DNA of 64,000 nucleotides from Perkinsus olseni (GCA_013115135.1 JABANP010000069.1:108777-172776), one strand, 5' to 3'. Counted from the stretch's first letter, positions 22,451 to 33,969 are shown. The notes: generated by a model not told the origin, from the sequence alone. Numbers and translations: made by a program.

Positions 22451-22751
22451 ATTCAACAAACACTTCACGGAACTGAGCTTCTTCTTCGCTAGCAACTCAC
22501 TGAAGTTCACAATCACCGACCACGTTGAACAAGCCCTCGAGCACTTCGCTCCCCTCATTTACTTCGCTAAGTACAGTGAAGAAGTAATGATGCGGCTACG
22601 TTCCCACCTGCCCATCACCGAGAAAGATAATCTTAAGTGCCGGAGAATCTTTAGCCTTCTGGCCGACAACCCTCCACCTGGTTACGTCGGATCCTCAACT
22701 CCCTGGTTCAAGAATTTTCAAGTACCAAACCCCTGGCATTTTTTTCGCTAG
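22451..22751 (+). CDS. Coding-like exon ending in TAG, unknown protein
   Basis: Open frame of 99 codons beginning right after acceptor TTTCAG (ends 22450) and ending at TAG 22749-22751. It is rich in Phe and in helical charged residues (DHVEQALEHFAPLIYFAKYS, later RLRSHLPITEKDNLKCRRIF). The antisense frame has no such quality. Could be the last exon of the gene that includes 21220-21351. No family recognised. Confidence 0.35.
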
Positions 22752-23267
22752 TTGGAAGTACGGTGTCCGTGGGGGTCGGATATCTCGTTGATCGACTAAT
22801 CCGCGATCTTCACGTGATCTTACCTTGATTATACAACTTCGAGGGTGTTTCGAGTCAATGCTACATGTTTATGATACGTTAATGGTATATCTCCCGGTGT
22901 CGACTTGCGTGAGTTGTGAGGTGAAGACTCCACCAACACCGCTACTGTGGACCACAGTCTCTCGCCAGCACGTATAGCTCTGCACGCCGAAGTGAGAAGC
23001 CAGTGAACCCGATCACCAAGGACCATTGCCACTGGCGAGTTGCGAGGCCTAACAAGATCTAGTTCTCCCTTGAGGAAGACCAACTCAACTCATGTAGAAC
23101 GCAACCAGGGTAAATGTGGTGATAGAGTAGGGCATCAATGGTGTGGAGGGAATTGGCTAATGGGAGACAGTACGCAGCTCTATAGGATCACTCGCCCTGA
23201 CAAAGCTCAGTTGTGTCCCCGGAATTTCCCGAATCTGAGATTCCTGGAATCTCAAAGATCAAGTCAG

Positions 23268-23781
23268 ATGCCTCGTCAGAGATATCTAGGAGGTCACAAC
23301 AGACAACGCGTCCGATACCACTCCACCCCTTCAACCTCTGCATAACACAACGCGTTCGCAATCAAAGCTGCGCTACTTGTCAAGAACCTCAAAGTCAAAG
23401 ACGTGGAGCAGAGCACGCAAACTCAAAGATGATATCATGCTCTTCTCCCAGCTCTATCAGGGGGCTCTGATGGTACTCTCCTATTCGCTCTCTGACCCTG
23501 TTTATGAGCTCGGGACCATGCCTTTCGAAGTCTGCTAAGGAACTCTCATTCGCTAGCCTCGCGAAAGCTGCGACGAGGGAGTGCCAGTTAGGCGGCCCCC
23601 AATAAGGGAGCCAGCGGGAGAGCAGCGAAGTTGATGTAGATTGGTGTCCTTCATATCGCCACATTGCAAACTCTCCCAACGTAATTGCCAGTGGACAATT
23701 TTCCCAGCCAGACTGTACCTCACCGAATGGGGAGGCTTCCGAGAAGTACGGCCGAGTGCTCTGCAAAAGGCTCCCGATCAA
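23268..23781 (-). pseudogene. Unknown gene B, larger copy (128-aa ORF plus frameshifted end)
   Basis: Open frame 23781-23395 contains SRWLPYWGPPNWHSLVAAF and a helical acidic segment ending EFACSAPRL. The coding signal then continues in another frame (TSSAALIANA) toward 23268. That continuation is homologous to the relic at 14127-14450. Either a short intron joins them or this copy is broken as well. No family recognised. Confidence 0.4.
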
Positions 23782-23811
23782 CGCAAAATCGAAAGATGGA
23801 ATAACAAGAAC

Positions 23812-25426
23812 TCAATATTCCCATTCCATGTACTTCACGCTTTGACCTTGGATACCCTGAATGATACCCGAACGGGCCTTTGACTCCGCTTCAGCGCCAC
23901 CAACTGCACAGACGAGTAGTTAAGTATTATGACAATCATGGACCGGCCGCACTCTCAAGCCCCTAGCCGACTCTGAATGCTTACGCTTGGCAGAGTTGGC
24001 GAAGATCTTCGGATGCCATTCCACCGCGACGGTCGACAGCCTTCCTCTCATCACGCCTGATTTATTGAGATGCTCCATGAGCTCATATCTGAAGTTTTAA
24101 CAGCAGTTTGAAATGAAAGCCGGCTCCAGCCTTCACTCCGCCCCTTCAATGTCAACTTTCAGTAGCACTTCGTCCATTTGTGACGCCGGCACCACACGCT
24201 CCAGCCAAGCCGAAAAGTCGACGACACAACCGTCTTCTTGCCAAGAGCCTTTCTTGCCTGAAAGACTCCCGAGGTGATGACAGTCCGGTGTACTCGTCGA
24301 CTGTTTAAGGTTTCGCTCATGCCATTCATCGTGAACTTGATCGGTCTCGGAGAAGAGAATGCAACGTCCTTCAGCTCACCTTTCGCGGCCTGCTCCTCCT
24401 TGCGATTGTACAGGCTCGTACCAACAGAGTCATAGTGAACCTCGATGCCGTGCTTAGTTTTCGGCTTCGAAACTGCCGCATCTTTGAAGTACCTCAACAG
24501 CCAGCTAGGAGCAACGCCGACGGGCGAAAAACGGCCCGGGCGAGCTCTTCGAAAGCATAATCGGAAGCAGCCGAGAAAGGAAGGGTCTGGCCGAAATGAT
24601 CATTTTGCCTCTCACCACAGCACAATACGGCTTGCTTCCAGGGCCAATGGCGATCTTTGGCAGATATCAATCCCGACTACCCGATCTCGCCGGTCTTCGT
24701 CCAGGCGCCAGCCATGATTGGCACACAAATGGTTATCTTCTCGTTTTCTCGGCAGCGAGACTTCAACTTATCCTCCCACTGCGGATTCAACTCGAAGAAA
24801 TACACCTCCCATTCCGATGGATCGAAATTCTGATCAGAGAATTATCAGGACGAAAAGTCCCCACGCTGTTGACTAAAACGTGTAAGATCCGAAACATACA
24901 AGCAATCAACCACTCTGTCAAGCTGCCCTTGCCTTTCTCACAAGATTCTCGTGGGAACGTCATACCGTCATTTTCTTGATTCTTATATTAACATTGTTAT
25001 GACAAGAATGTGAATATGAGACCCAGTTAACGTAATACACGAACGCCATTTCCAGACCTGCTTAGTAAACCCTAAAGCAGTTTAATTAAGCCCAGACCAA
25101 CTTAGTTAAACCCCAGAGCAATTTGGCCGGCACGCGGGGGGACGATCCGGAAGCGTCTCGCGTGCCGAATAAGTAGCTCAGGGGTTGTACCGAGTAGGTC
25201 AGGAAATTGTGCAGTTCATAGGACAGCAAGGACTATTACGACCGTGTAATTGATGGTCACGGATGGATACCGTACATCTCCCAACTCTCACCTCTCCCTC
25301 ACGCTCCTTCCATTTCATCAGGAACTCCAACGATTGGCCATCATTCGCACCGAGGTCGATGAAAATGCGGCGGTTTCGTTTCGGTGTTTCGGCTCCGGCA
25401 GATGGACCCTGCTGTGCCTTCTCCAA
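23812..25426 (-). CDS. FkbM-family SAM-dependent methyltransferase, at least 6 exons
   Basis: Exons from 5' to 3': 25426(or upstream)-25292, 24829-24681, 24492-24380, 24257-24137, 24088-23985 and 23903-23812 (TGA). All junctions are GT-AG and every codon phase closes exactly. Motif I, RRIFIDLGANDGQSLEF, is the SAM-binding glycine loop. VYFFELNPQW is the acidic strand 2. LLKVDIEGAE is the hallmark of FkbM methyltransferases. The C-terminus ends KYMEWEY. About 235-260 aa, the usual size of the domain. The N-terminus is uncertain: an ATG at 25563 opens a different frame with a possible donor at about 25504, while the motif-bearing frame shows a hydrophobic stretch upstream that lacks an ATG. Substrate unknown; family members methylate sugars or other small acceptors. 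Intron 1 carries repeat R2 (25045-25131). Confidence 0.85.
25045..25131. repeat. Dispersed repeat R2, copy 1
   Basis: CCATTTCCAGACCT-CTTAGT, AAAGCA-TTTAAT and AGAGCAATTT blocks match 33611-33722. The internal period is about 44 bp. It is followed directly by a hairpin with CGGCACGCG/CGCGTGCCG arms. It lies in intron 1 of the FkbM gene. Confidence 0.65.
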
Positions 25427-25798
25427 GCACGCCCTGTGCTGCGGTGCTGCAACACCGCCATCCCGGGCCGGGATGATATCAACGGGTTTGAAGAAGTTAT
25501 ACCAGATGTAGAAGATCGATAGGCCCGATTAATCCCACCGGCAGGAGAGGGGGCAAACGCCATTTATCTGGCAACATCTTCAGGGGATGCTCTCGATATC
25601 CGCAACAAATCCACACAAAGCTAGAGCGGGATGCATCACCCACCAGCATCGAGCATTAAGAGGGCTACTCATTCAAGACACCCCTCCCGCTGCGAGCACT
25701 TCTCCTATACTTTCCCATTGGCCACTTTTGAAACAATACTGGCGGGCTGGTAAATTCGACACCAGCAAATCCTAAGCATGGCTATCTACACTCGTCCT

Positions 25799-26798
25799 TC
25801 ACAGCGGCGGTATCAGTGTCCGTCGGTGTTGGCGGTAGGCGGACTCACGGAAGAGGAGCCTAAAGTGCAAGGGAAGAAAAGTAATAGAGAAGATGCTTCC
25901 CCACGACGCCCATCCCGCAAGACAAATTCATGAGAACATCGACAAGTAGTCCGTGTAGCGTATCTGGCTGGTCCATCATGGACCGTCCAGCAGTAGCTTC
26001 ATAAGCATCATTGGATCTCCAAAGCGACAACTCACCTCGTCGAGGGCGCGGCGGGTGACGAAGGACTCTCTTGGCCTTCCGCGGCGCCGTACAGGTCTTC
26101 ATCCACTGGCATAGCAACCAAACTGCTGATGCTACACCTGATCACATTTTCGTGGCGCGCGCAGCAGCTGCCCCGGCAACCCACCCCAAACGAATAAGAC
26201 GGCGAGAGCGATCATCAAAGCCCTCACGCTCCACTGCCTCGGAAGATCTTTCCTCGATCGGACGCTATGTGGCTCAGCTCTCCACCATGCAGAAGCCGGA
26301 GGAACTTCACTGTTCTCCTGAGGGGAAGGGTGATCTCTGGATCTCGGCACCAGATTCCGTACGTCCACATCGGTATCCACCGTCACGTCGACAACCGACT
26401 CTTTTTCCGACCCATCCGCAGCAGGCTCTAAAGTGATTAACAGGCTCCGAGGCCGGCAATGTCGGCCCGACATCCTTGATTGTGATGACACAGACGTTAA
26501 GTGTGATTGTCGCGAGCCAAACACACGATCGTTCGACCTTGGTGAACTCTTATAGTGACCGTGTCTCCCTTGCCAACCCTCACAGTCTCCGAGCTGCCTC
26601 CAGCACCAGTCTCAACCTGTAGCCGGGGAGCTGATGGCGGATTCTGCCCGGTTTGTGACCAACTTTGGCATCTCCCGAAAGCGTCACTGTGACTTCATCA
26701 TTAGTCCTACTAGTAGCCTTCGGATCTGAAACGAGCATAGTTCCATGGAATTTCTTTGACAGATCCAAGTAGATCGAGCGACTGAACGCTCTCTGCAT
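25799..26798 (-). CDS. Probable single-pass membrane protein, multi-exon, unknown
   Basis: ATG at 26798; the first exon reads SRSIYLDLSKKFHGTMLVSD and then TNDEVTVTLSGDAK. A second coding stretch after acceptor GGCTACAG (26605 region) reads ETVRVGKGDTVTIRVHQGRT. A third frame (to 26132) is acidic and Ser/Pro-rich, then hydrophobic (WSVRALMIALAVLFVWGGL), the likely transmembrane segment. Downstream, DEDLYGAAEGQESPSSPAAP runs to a GTGAGT donor at about 26038, and a final short exon ends at 25801-25799. Beta-strand-like repeats before a membrane anchor suggest a surface-exposed N-terminal part (inference). Not all exon joints could be fixed. Confidence 0.45.
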
Positions 26799-26859
26799 TC
26801 ATCTTTTACCTATGCTCTTCACATCTGCTCTGTTGGTAACCTGAAGGGAGGGTATAAAC

Positions 26860-27819
26860 TGGTTGGAGTAATCTACTACTAGAACAATTCCATCAAATCA
26901 TCACCGTCAACCACAAGCTAATATTTCTGGCATGAATAACGGTAAAATAAAGCATCTATGCCATCACATGCCGTGAAAACGACGAGCGATCTACATGAGT
27001 CAGTATTCAAGTGCTGCAGTGAGCTCCAGCTGCTGCCATTCATGCGGCCTCGTCTTTGCATGTGGCATAGCGGCCTCATTGTTAGCAGGTTGCATTTTCT
27101 CAGCTACAGACTCTATTAACTACCATTCAATTCCATAACAGCCACTAAGACATGTCCGATCATGATGGTTTCCGCGAGCGTGATCAGCAAATCCTGACGG
27201 TGTGAGAACTCACCTCTCCATCAACCCGCAAGCTCAGGCTCACACTGAAGAGGAGCAGAATCACCACAAGCCTTCGCCGGAGCTGTCGACGAGATTCGGA
27301 GATGAGACTCAATTCGAAAAATAACCCTCTACAAGACAAGATAACTTCGTGGCAATTTACACTCTGGACTCCAGAGTCTGGAGCCTGGCGACGGTCGGAA
27401 ACCCGAAGGCTTGAAGACTGAGTAAGCTTTCCTGCGTATGCCCGATATACTCGTGCGACCGATCTCTCTATGGATAGTCGGAATAGTGAAAGGAGCCGAG
27501 AGTAAATGTCACGCATAACGATCGATTGGTACGGGAGGGTTAAAACACTGTCAATAAGAGCAAGCGATTTTCGACACGAAATTACCCGAAAACATCTCAA
27601 TAGGGCTCGTGTCACAGAAAACGACAACGTGCATTCTACTGGCGGCTGCACAGAATTTCCGATCGCCTCATCCCATCACGTACCGACGAAATTCGATCTC
27701 CCCTAGAGGCCGGAAGTCAGCCTTCCTACGAGGAGTCTCCACGTTACAGACGCAGCGATTGACGAACTCGAAGCATGGTGGGAATTGAAAATGTGAAACG
27801 ATCACAAAAATTAGGCACG
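26860..27819. other. Intergenic, no confident gene
   Basis: A 155-codon minus frame at 27184-27651 exists, but its composition (Ser/Leu/Arg-rich, no motif) does not stand out from the opposite strand. A short dyad is visible near 27358-27385 (CTCTGGACTCCAGAG). Nothing else supported. Confidence 0.35.
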
Positions 27820-28826
27820 TTAGAGCCCCTTTTTGGAAGTACTCTCATCGTCTCCCGCTGACTTTATCATATCGCTAAGCTTCCCCGACTGGTATAGCTG
27901 CATCAGCTGGGACATTCCGCCAATACTTGTCCCTTCGAAGAAAATGCGGGGAACTGAACGCACATGTAAATCTATTCAAGCGACCAGCGGGAGCGTCATG
28001 CGACATATCCCTAGCCAGCAAGTGACTCTGGAAAACATATCAAGACGACAAGGCCGATCCCTGACACTCGCTGGAGGCGAGTCACTAAAATTGATTCAAA
28101 GAATTTGGTGGACGGTAGATAGTCCGGATGGAGCTACTCCTTTATCAAGCTTAGTACGTATACTGAAGCGGTGAGCATCTTTCACGCAGCGGTGAAGATG
28201 CTGTGGTAACGCGAAGAACTTTCAGATGAACGCAGAATATCATACTTAACTTTAAGATGTTCCCTCATCGAGAAGACCGGGCAAGTGCCATACTATATCG
28301 AGAAGCGAACTTGATTAAAATCACCACACTTCCGCATAATAGCAAGAACGGTTCTCTTCTACGATGATGCCCTCTCCATTTCACCCGTTGATGGCCTACC
28401 CGTCCTTGCTCCAGTCATCGCATTGAGCTCCTGCTGGTACAGCTGTGTATCCTGAGCACAGCGTCATGAAGGCGAAAACAGCGGCACTCGAGCTCACCGT
28501 CTGGCCGCCGGGCACTCTATCGATCTCTACCACCGATACTTCCTGATTCAAGTCCTTCAGGAGCTGCTTCGCCTGGCTGCAAAATCTGCAGTAACACCTT
28601 CGCTCCGCCGAATATCAACAGAACAATATTACGGGCAAGTAGTTTTGGAGAATACGGCCCATCTGTTGTTTTCTACTGTATCTTCAATGTGAGTTTTCAC
28701 GTAATTCCCACTCTTCCCGTGTCTTGGGACTGCATGATAAGCGGTGAAAGTCCGACGGGACAACTGGAAAATAGCCTGGCGGCCTGTGGAGGCAAAGGAG
28801 GTCGAATGAGGCAACAACGCGGACAT
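27820..28826 (-). CDS. Dithiol glutaredoxin (CPFC), 4 exons, 148 aa, probable organellar targeting
   Basis: Glutathione-dependent thiol-disulfide oxidoreductase. Exons: 28826-28633, 28585-28498, 28430-28400 and 27953-27820 (TAA). All three introns are GT-AG and all phases close exactly. The active site is rebuilt across intron 1: VFSKTTCP joins FCSQAKQLLK, giving CPFC. Exon 3 (31 bp) supplies MTGARTVP with the cis-proline of the thioredoxin fold. Exon 4 gives RIFFEGTSIGGMSQLMQLY, the glutathione-binding GG motif, and the terminal helix. Residues 1-45 are rich in Ser, Arg and Thr with few acidic residues (FQLSRRTFTAYHAVPRHGKS), like a mitochondrial or plastid-type presequence. The start is the ATG at 28826. 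The gene shows no sign of damage. It probably belongs to the ordinary class I glutaredoxins. Confidence 0.92.
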
Positions 28827-28829
28827 GGA

Positions 28830-30549
28830 GAAGTGAAACTGGAAAAGCACGTCGGCAGCAATACAGCAGGCTTCGCCCAAAGTCACAAACAGAAACCTAA
28901 GCGGGAATCTACACCTAAAGAAAGAGGAAAATAGAAAAAGTATCTATATCTTATCTTCTATCTATCTGTAACTATCTGCATCTTCAAAGAGCCATCTCAT
29001 AGACAGGCAACTTGCGTTTTGTGGCCTACAATGCAGCAGATGAGTCACCCAAGTAACCGAGCCGAGAAAATACCCGAAGGCAGTCAAGAAGGAAGAGGTG
29101 TATGAATCACCCATCAGTTACTGAAGGCAACCCAGATGAAAGTGCCTTCCTTGAGAGATTTCCGGTCTCTTTCGGTTCAAGAACCCAGCATCGCTTAAAG
29201 TATCATCTTGCATTCTTCGAGAATTTCAGCGCTCCACAGCGTGCGCCCTAACTCGGCGCAGGTTGTCACTACCAGTTGCTCACCAAAAAACTACATTTCC
29301 CAAGCCATTTTGCGACCACTCCCATATGGTCTAGCGCCTCAACGTGGCGTGGGGGTGATACTCGTTCGGAGTATGCGAAGCTAGACCGACTATACCGAAC
29401 TCGACGATCACCCAACGGGTGGTGACTGAGATTCCCTCCTCCCCACTTTCCATCTATCTATGCCCCCTCCTCGTCTCTACGCTGTCGATTCGCCGCTACG
29501 ATTACTACCATGACTGTGGTACTGTCCGGGTTGTGCAACATTGCTGCCCGACGATATTGCCTGATACTCATAGTCGATCACATTGTAGTTGTGAACTAGT
29601 CGCTGTATCCCCTCGTTACCCTCGCCACTTTTAACCTTTTGCTTTAGCGTTTCGATCATGTTTCACTGTGCGTACTGCATATTTTTGGGGTTGAGGGATG
29701 ATGCTGCCACTGGTTACTGCCCGTGAGTGCATTGGTCGTGGTAGGGGCGATACGCCAATAGGCGTGTAATGCCCCGGTAATAGGCGTTGCGTTGCGTTGC
29801 GTTTGCGACCCTGCGGTAGCCGTTCGAAGAAATTGATGCGACAAACTGTATTCTTTGAGCTAGATGCTAACTGTGAGAAGCCTCTTGTGAAAAGACTCAC
29901 GCATATCCGAGGACGACTTGGGTATGCGAAACACGCGCTCTCTCAGCACGATTCGGCTGTTAGATCGAGTCACTCGATTCAAGTGTGAGGATCTGGCCGT
30001 CGCAAAATAGAAAATGTTCCAGTGCGAAAAGGTGTCACAGCCTCTTGCGATACCGACGCACAAGAGGTTTACCCCGTTCTAAAACTTAGAATCGATTCTG
30101 GAACTGACTTTTACACGTGAAATACGGTTCCAGAATCGACTCTGAGCGACAGCATCGTTTTAACGAACATCCCATGAGTAATTGAGCCTCACGGTGACGC
30201 GTTTACTCGAGCGCGAGCTCAGCCGAAGTCTTCGGAAGGGATGAGATGTGGACAATTCTTCCTGTCCACGTTGATCCTCTTGTGATGGAACTCCAATTGA
30301 ACTCGGCATTTTCACGATTCATAGCTGTTACTCAAGACGAACAGCGGTTCTTCAACAGTTCCACGTGCGAGGTACATGACATCATTACACCAAAGAGAGG
30401 TGATACTCATCTTGAACGGACCGAGCACACATGAAGGCGAACCACCCGCACAGTCATACCGGTGATGACACGGTTGGTGAGCTTTTGTCGACCGAGGGAG
30501 CAACGAATGCGCTCAACCCGCACACAATTGCAACGAGACGGCTACCACC
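28830..30549. other. Intergenic; no gene seen apart from a hairpin repeat
   Basis: Short open frames only. A GCGTT pentamer run occurs near 29790-29810. A hairpin with arms GATTCTGGAAC/GTTCCAGAATC is at about 30082-30146 and resembles one at about 61290-61360. Confidence 0.4.
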
Positions 30550-32376
30550 TCAGAGCATCCAACAAACCATCGGGGGCCCCGATTCGGGGCTCCAAGTAAC
30601 CTGGGGAAGAAGACTATCGTGAGAGTCGATGATCGCAGCAGCATTTGGCGACGGTTGATCATTCGCGCCGATGTTGGTATGGGCCATCACAGAAGATGGT
30701 GGAATATCAGCACCACCAAGCTGATTGTCCTCGCCCACATCCGACTTGTGAGGAACATAAGCGGCACCTTTGGGAGCATATCGAGCACCGGGTCCCATCC
30801 ACTTGTCTGGAATGCTGCTCGGTCTCATAGGATAACTTACCTTCTTGATGATCAATTCAACCTCCATCGACTGTCGGTAGCAAACTTCGATATCATCCCC
30901 ATAGATGCTCCAGCCAAGGACCTTGGAGAACCGTCTAAAATCCGCAGTGACCGCTCCGCGATTAGAGGGATTGATGGTATCGAACATGTAGCATCCAGTG
31001 AGAATGTTAACGACCATTGCGAGGGGGCCGACCACGAATGGGCGTTCCTTGCCCGGACGGAAGAAACAGAAGGTACGCGAAGATTCTGCAACTATCCTCA
31101 TTGTAACCTTCACGAAACCAAGAACAGGAGAGACGCTCTCGTAGACAGTGGAGGGAATCAGGACCGTCGTTGCTAGGTCTCGAGTCTCGGACTCGGTTGG
31201 AGTCTGCAGTACAGGTCTTCGTCCTGAGCCCTCGGGAGGCTGGCGGACAGTTCGCTTCTGAGACTGGTGGATCGTCTGGGAGTGGGCCAAGGCAACAGTG
31301 CCCGCATGCGTCGAATCTGTAGGATTCTGCTTTGCCTCCGGTTCAAAAGACGGGATCATTTTATACGTGCCTCGTCCAATAGTCAACTCTGCTTGTTCGG
31401 GGTTCTCGAAGCAAATGCGTATACCAGCTGCGGATACATGCTCGCCCTTCAGTGATTTGGCCAGTCGGCTGAAGTGCTGAGCAACACCGCGGTACTTGGA
31501 AACGTCGCTGCTGTCATACTTGAGGCAATGAGGTTCAACATCGAAAACCATCTTGTAGGGGGTGATGGCCCATGGCAGTGGGTCGCCAGGCAAATGAAAA
31601 ACGAAAGTACACAGCAATCCAGGCTGCACGACGAAGATCACCTTCCGAAAGCCAGGTATAGGCTCGGCATTGTCGTAGCTCCACAGCGGAGGAGGGTCTG
31701 CTGCGGAAAATCCACCCTGAGGGGCTAATACCGGATGATATTGCTGCCCAATGATACGGCTAGAGGCGGTCTGCTCCATAGCGCTTCTCTCGAACACTCG
31801 GGATTCCTGGTCGTCATGCGGCCTTTTAGTAATTGTACCACTCGAGGTAACACCACCCCGCGCTCCACGACGGTGACCGGAGTTAGCGGTATCGCTCAGG
31901 TTATCAACATCCGGCCCTTCGACAACCTTGAATAGTTCATACGGCTGACCGCCGAAAATCAGATTAACAGCAGTCCCAGAAGCTGGGCAGACCCTTATAT
32001 CCCACCAGTTAAGTTGTGGAGAGGAGCCGTTGGGAAGCCTGTTCTCCAAATCTTCGAAGCTCCATTTGAGAATTCGCCTACCGAGCAGATTTCCCCTAGA
32101 ATACATGAAACAACCAGCCCCGTCCGGCTCCAACTCGTGCGGGCCAACGGGAATCGCTGTTGCCACGCCCGGCTGCAAGAAGTGGAGGGTCGTCGTCATA
32201 TTCGTGTAGAGCTCCATGACTATCCCCGCGAAGTCGCCGACCGGAGCGAAACTCCCATATGTCCCAGCCGCAACCAGAGTAGAGTCAGGGGCTACGACGT
32301 GGCTACGATGCAGGCCGAGGACTACGAGCTGTCCGAGCGTTCGGACCATTGTTCCAAGGATAACTAGGAGACGCAA
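30550..32376 (-). CDS. Secreted three-module VGP protein, array member 1, 608 aa
   Basis: Single exon. The N-terminus (MRLLVILGTMVRTLGQLVVL) is a signal peptide. A second ATG at 32349 is possible. Three repeated modules of about 120 residues follow, at about 30-170, 225-345 and 405-525. Each has an aromatic/hydrophobic strand pair, F-x-PG, then VGP or TP with a short basic stretch, then a conserved C-x-x-(F/Y)D or C-(F/M)-Y block, an R-(F/L)-S helix, an (I/V)-C strand and a final Y-x-M. Linkers between modules are Ser/Pro/Gln-rich and variable. The C-terminus carries LPQVTWSPESGPPM. I do not recognise the module; it is not an Ig, EGF, LRR or lectin domain by eye. The closest relative is the gene at 35019. 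A secreted, fast-evolving surface or effector role is inferred from architecture only. Confidence 0.85.
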   Translation of the reverse strand: MRLLVILGTMVRTLGQLVVLGLHRSHVVAPDSTLVAAGTYGSFAPVGDFAGIVMELYTNMTTTLHFLQPGVATAIPVGPHELEPDGAGCFMYSRGNLLGRRILKWSFEDLENRLPNGSSPQLNWWDIRVCPASGTAVNLIFGGQPYELFKVVEGPDVDNLSDTANSGHRRGARGGVTSSGTITKRPHDDQESRVFERSAMEQTASSRIIGQQYHPVLAPQGGFSAADPPPLWSYDNAEPIPGFRKVIFVVQPGLLCTFVFHLPGDPLPWAITPYKMVFDVEPHCLKYDSSDVSKYRGVAQHFSRLAKSLKGEHVSAAGIRICFENPEQAELTIGRGTYKMIPSFEPEAKQNPTDSTHAGTVALAHSQTIHQSQKRTVRQPPEGSGRRPVLQTPTESETRDLATTVLIPSTVYESVSPVLGFVKVTMRIVAESSRTFCFFRPGKERPFVVGPLAMVVNILTGCYMFDTINPSNRGAVTADFRRFSKVLGWSIYGDDIEVCYRQSMEVELIIKKVSYPMRPSSIPDKWMGPGARYAPKGAAYVPHKSDVGEDNQLGGADIPPSSVMAHTNIGANDQPSPNAAAIIDSHDSLLPQVTWSPESGPPMVCWML

Positions 32377-32399
32377 CGATTCGTTAGCTGTCGGTATGT

Positions 32400-33610
32400 C
32401 TCCTGTGACAGGAGTCCTGTCTCGTCTTCCTTTGTGAGAGCGCGCCCGGTCGTTGCGGCCCGGAATCAGGACACACAGCCCGGAACCTTTAGTGTACAGG
32501 AGGTCATCAATGATGACAATGTTGACTCATCATCGGCTCATATGCAGTGAACCTAAGCCGTTCATCCTGAGTATTTTTTCTTTACTACGCTAAGTAATGA
32601 CCCGGAATCTCAGACCAGCTAGCAGCTGCGCAACCCAGCCATGTGGTGCGCCTCCGTTGATTGCATCCTATGGAGCTCTTCGGTAAGTATGCCCATCACG
32701 CTCTTCTCATGACTAACTACTGGAAACGCAAGTCCAGACTGATAGTGACATGGGTAGCAGTAATCAATAGTTACCATAGAGAGCACGAAAACGTCAGTCA
32801 TTGACTGATGCCAACAATTGGAGAACTCGAGCTGATAACTGGGACGGACGTGAACCAATCTCATCACTACTGATCGGCCTTCTAACAGTAGGTTCAACTA
32901 AGACTCATAACTAGCGTACAAGAGTTGCTCGAAGTACGAGAGAACGAATAAGACAACCGACACAGTAGTCGGCGGTGGACACCGCTACGGGACAATACGC
33001 TCATGATTACGCTACTCGAGGAAGGGTAGTACCCTCAGGGTACCTTATGAAAATTGGCCTGCCAGTTACGCTGGTATCGGAAAGTGTGGGCGTATCGCCC
33101 CACGAGGCGGCACACAACCATCATGCGACTGCTGCGAACGGAGGGCTAATGTCAGTGCTATGCCCAAATGCTCAGGCCCTTCCTTGACTCAAGACCCTTG
33201 AGTCTTTGAAGGACCATGGGAAATCAGTAGCACTTCATGTCTTTGATGTGAATTTTCACTCTTCCTATGCAGTTTGTCGGAATGGATGTAGCTCTTTCTA
33301 TAGACTGTGACCTAGTACCAATTTGGTACTAGGTCATAGTCTACAGAGCGGTACTGCCAATCCTAAGCAGGAGGATCGGCGTGAACGAAGCTACGCCGAG
33401 CCTATCAGGGCACAAAGCTAGCAGTAGGTACAGGCTGTACCTTACAGCCTTGAGCGTTATAGCTGTAATAATGGCGAATGCGTGCTCAACAAAGCCCTCC
33501 GCTCCCTGGATGTGGAGGTGGGATCCGGGAGACTGCTGATTCGACTCTGGCCGGGTATGGGATGGGGTTGCCCTCGTGTCCCACTGAACCATGTAGGGCT
33601 CGAACTACTA
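32400..33610. other. Intergenic; long hairpin, no gene
   Basis: No supported ORF. A near-perfect hairpin at 33301-33343 (20-bp arms TAGACTGTGACCTAGTACCA and its complement with one mismatch, 3-nt loop) is the main feature. Confidence 0.5.
33301..33343. repeat. Long hairpin, 20-bp stem with one mismatch
   Basis: The arms flank a 3-nt centre. There is no adjacent ORF, so a terminator role for a known gene cannot be assigned. Confidence 0.8.
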
Positions 33611-33722
33611 CACCATTTCCAGACCTACTTAGTAAAACCCCAAAGCAATTTAATAAAGCCCAGATCAAATTAGTAAAACCCTAGAGCAATTTAATAAAGC
33701 CCGGACCAAATTAGCAAAACCA
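33611..33722. repeat. Dispersed repeat R2, copy 2, internally periodic (about 44 bp)
   Basis: About 2.5 tandem units of TTAGTAAAACCC-AGAGCAA-TTTAATAAAGCCC, homologous to 25045-25131. It ends exactly where a perfect hairpin (33721-33751) begins. Confidence 0.75.
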
Positions 33723-33751
33723 ATTGGACGAGGAAGTTCCTCGTCCAATTG
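33721..33751. repeat. Perfect hairpin, 15-bp stem, 1-nt loop
   Basis: CAATTGGACGAGGAA, one G, then the exact reverse complement. It sits on the boundary between repeat R2 and the VGP-module relic. Confidence 0.85.
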
Positions 33752-33752
33752 C

Positions 33753-33969
33753 CAATTCCGCCTGTATTGAACTTTCGAAGCAAATGCGTAAGCCGGATGG
33801 AGTCACATACCGCAGCCCCTGGCCATCTAGCAATTCGGTCAGCTCACTATAGTGCCAGACGACACTGTAGTACTTAGAGACGTCGCTGTTGTCATACTTG
33901 AGGCACTGGGGGTGGATGTCGATAGCCATCTTGTAGGGGCCGATGGTCCATGGCAGTGGCTGGCGGGAA
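33753..33969 (-). pseudogene. Relic of a VGP module (second half)
   Basis: The minus strand reads PLPWTIGPYKMAID, then CLKYDNSDVSKY and GLRICFESSIQAELAIGRGT, matching the middle module of the 608-aa protein (CLKYDSSDVSKY, IRICFENPEQAELTIGRGTY). There is no start, signal peptide or other module. Homology stops at the hairpin 33721-33751, so the repeat insertion or a deletion truncated it. Confidence 0.85.

Noticed and set aside
25318..25563. Independent 81-aa protein overlapping the start of the FkbM gene
   Set aside because: It covers the same DNA as motif I of the methyltransferase in another frame. Its ATG may serve only as the first exon of that gene.
27184..27651. 155-aa minus-strand protein
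   Set aside because: Ser/Arg/Leu-rich with no motif, no splice consistency and comparable open frames on the other strand.
30619..31176. 185-codon plus-strand ORF opposite VGP gene 1, and other long antisense frames at 35524, 36513, 40494, 41331 and 44347
   Set aside because: They mirror conserved minus-strand coding sequence codon by codon and show no family conservation of their own.
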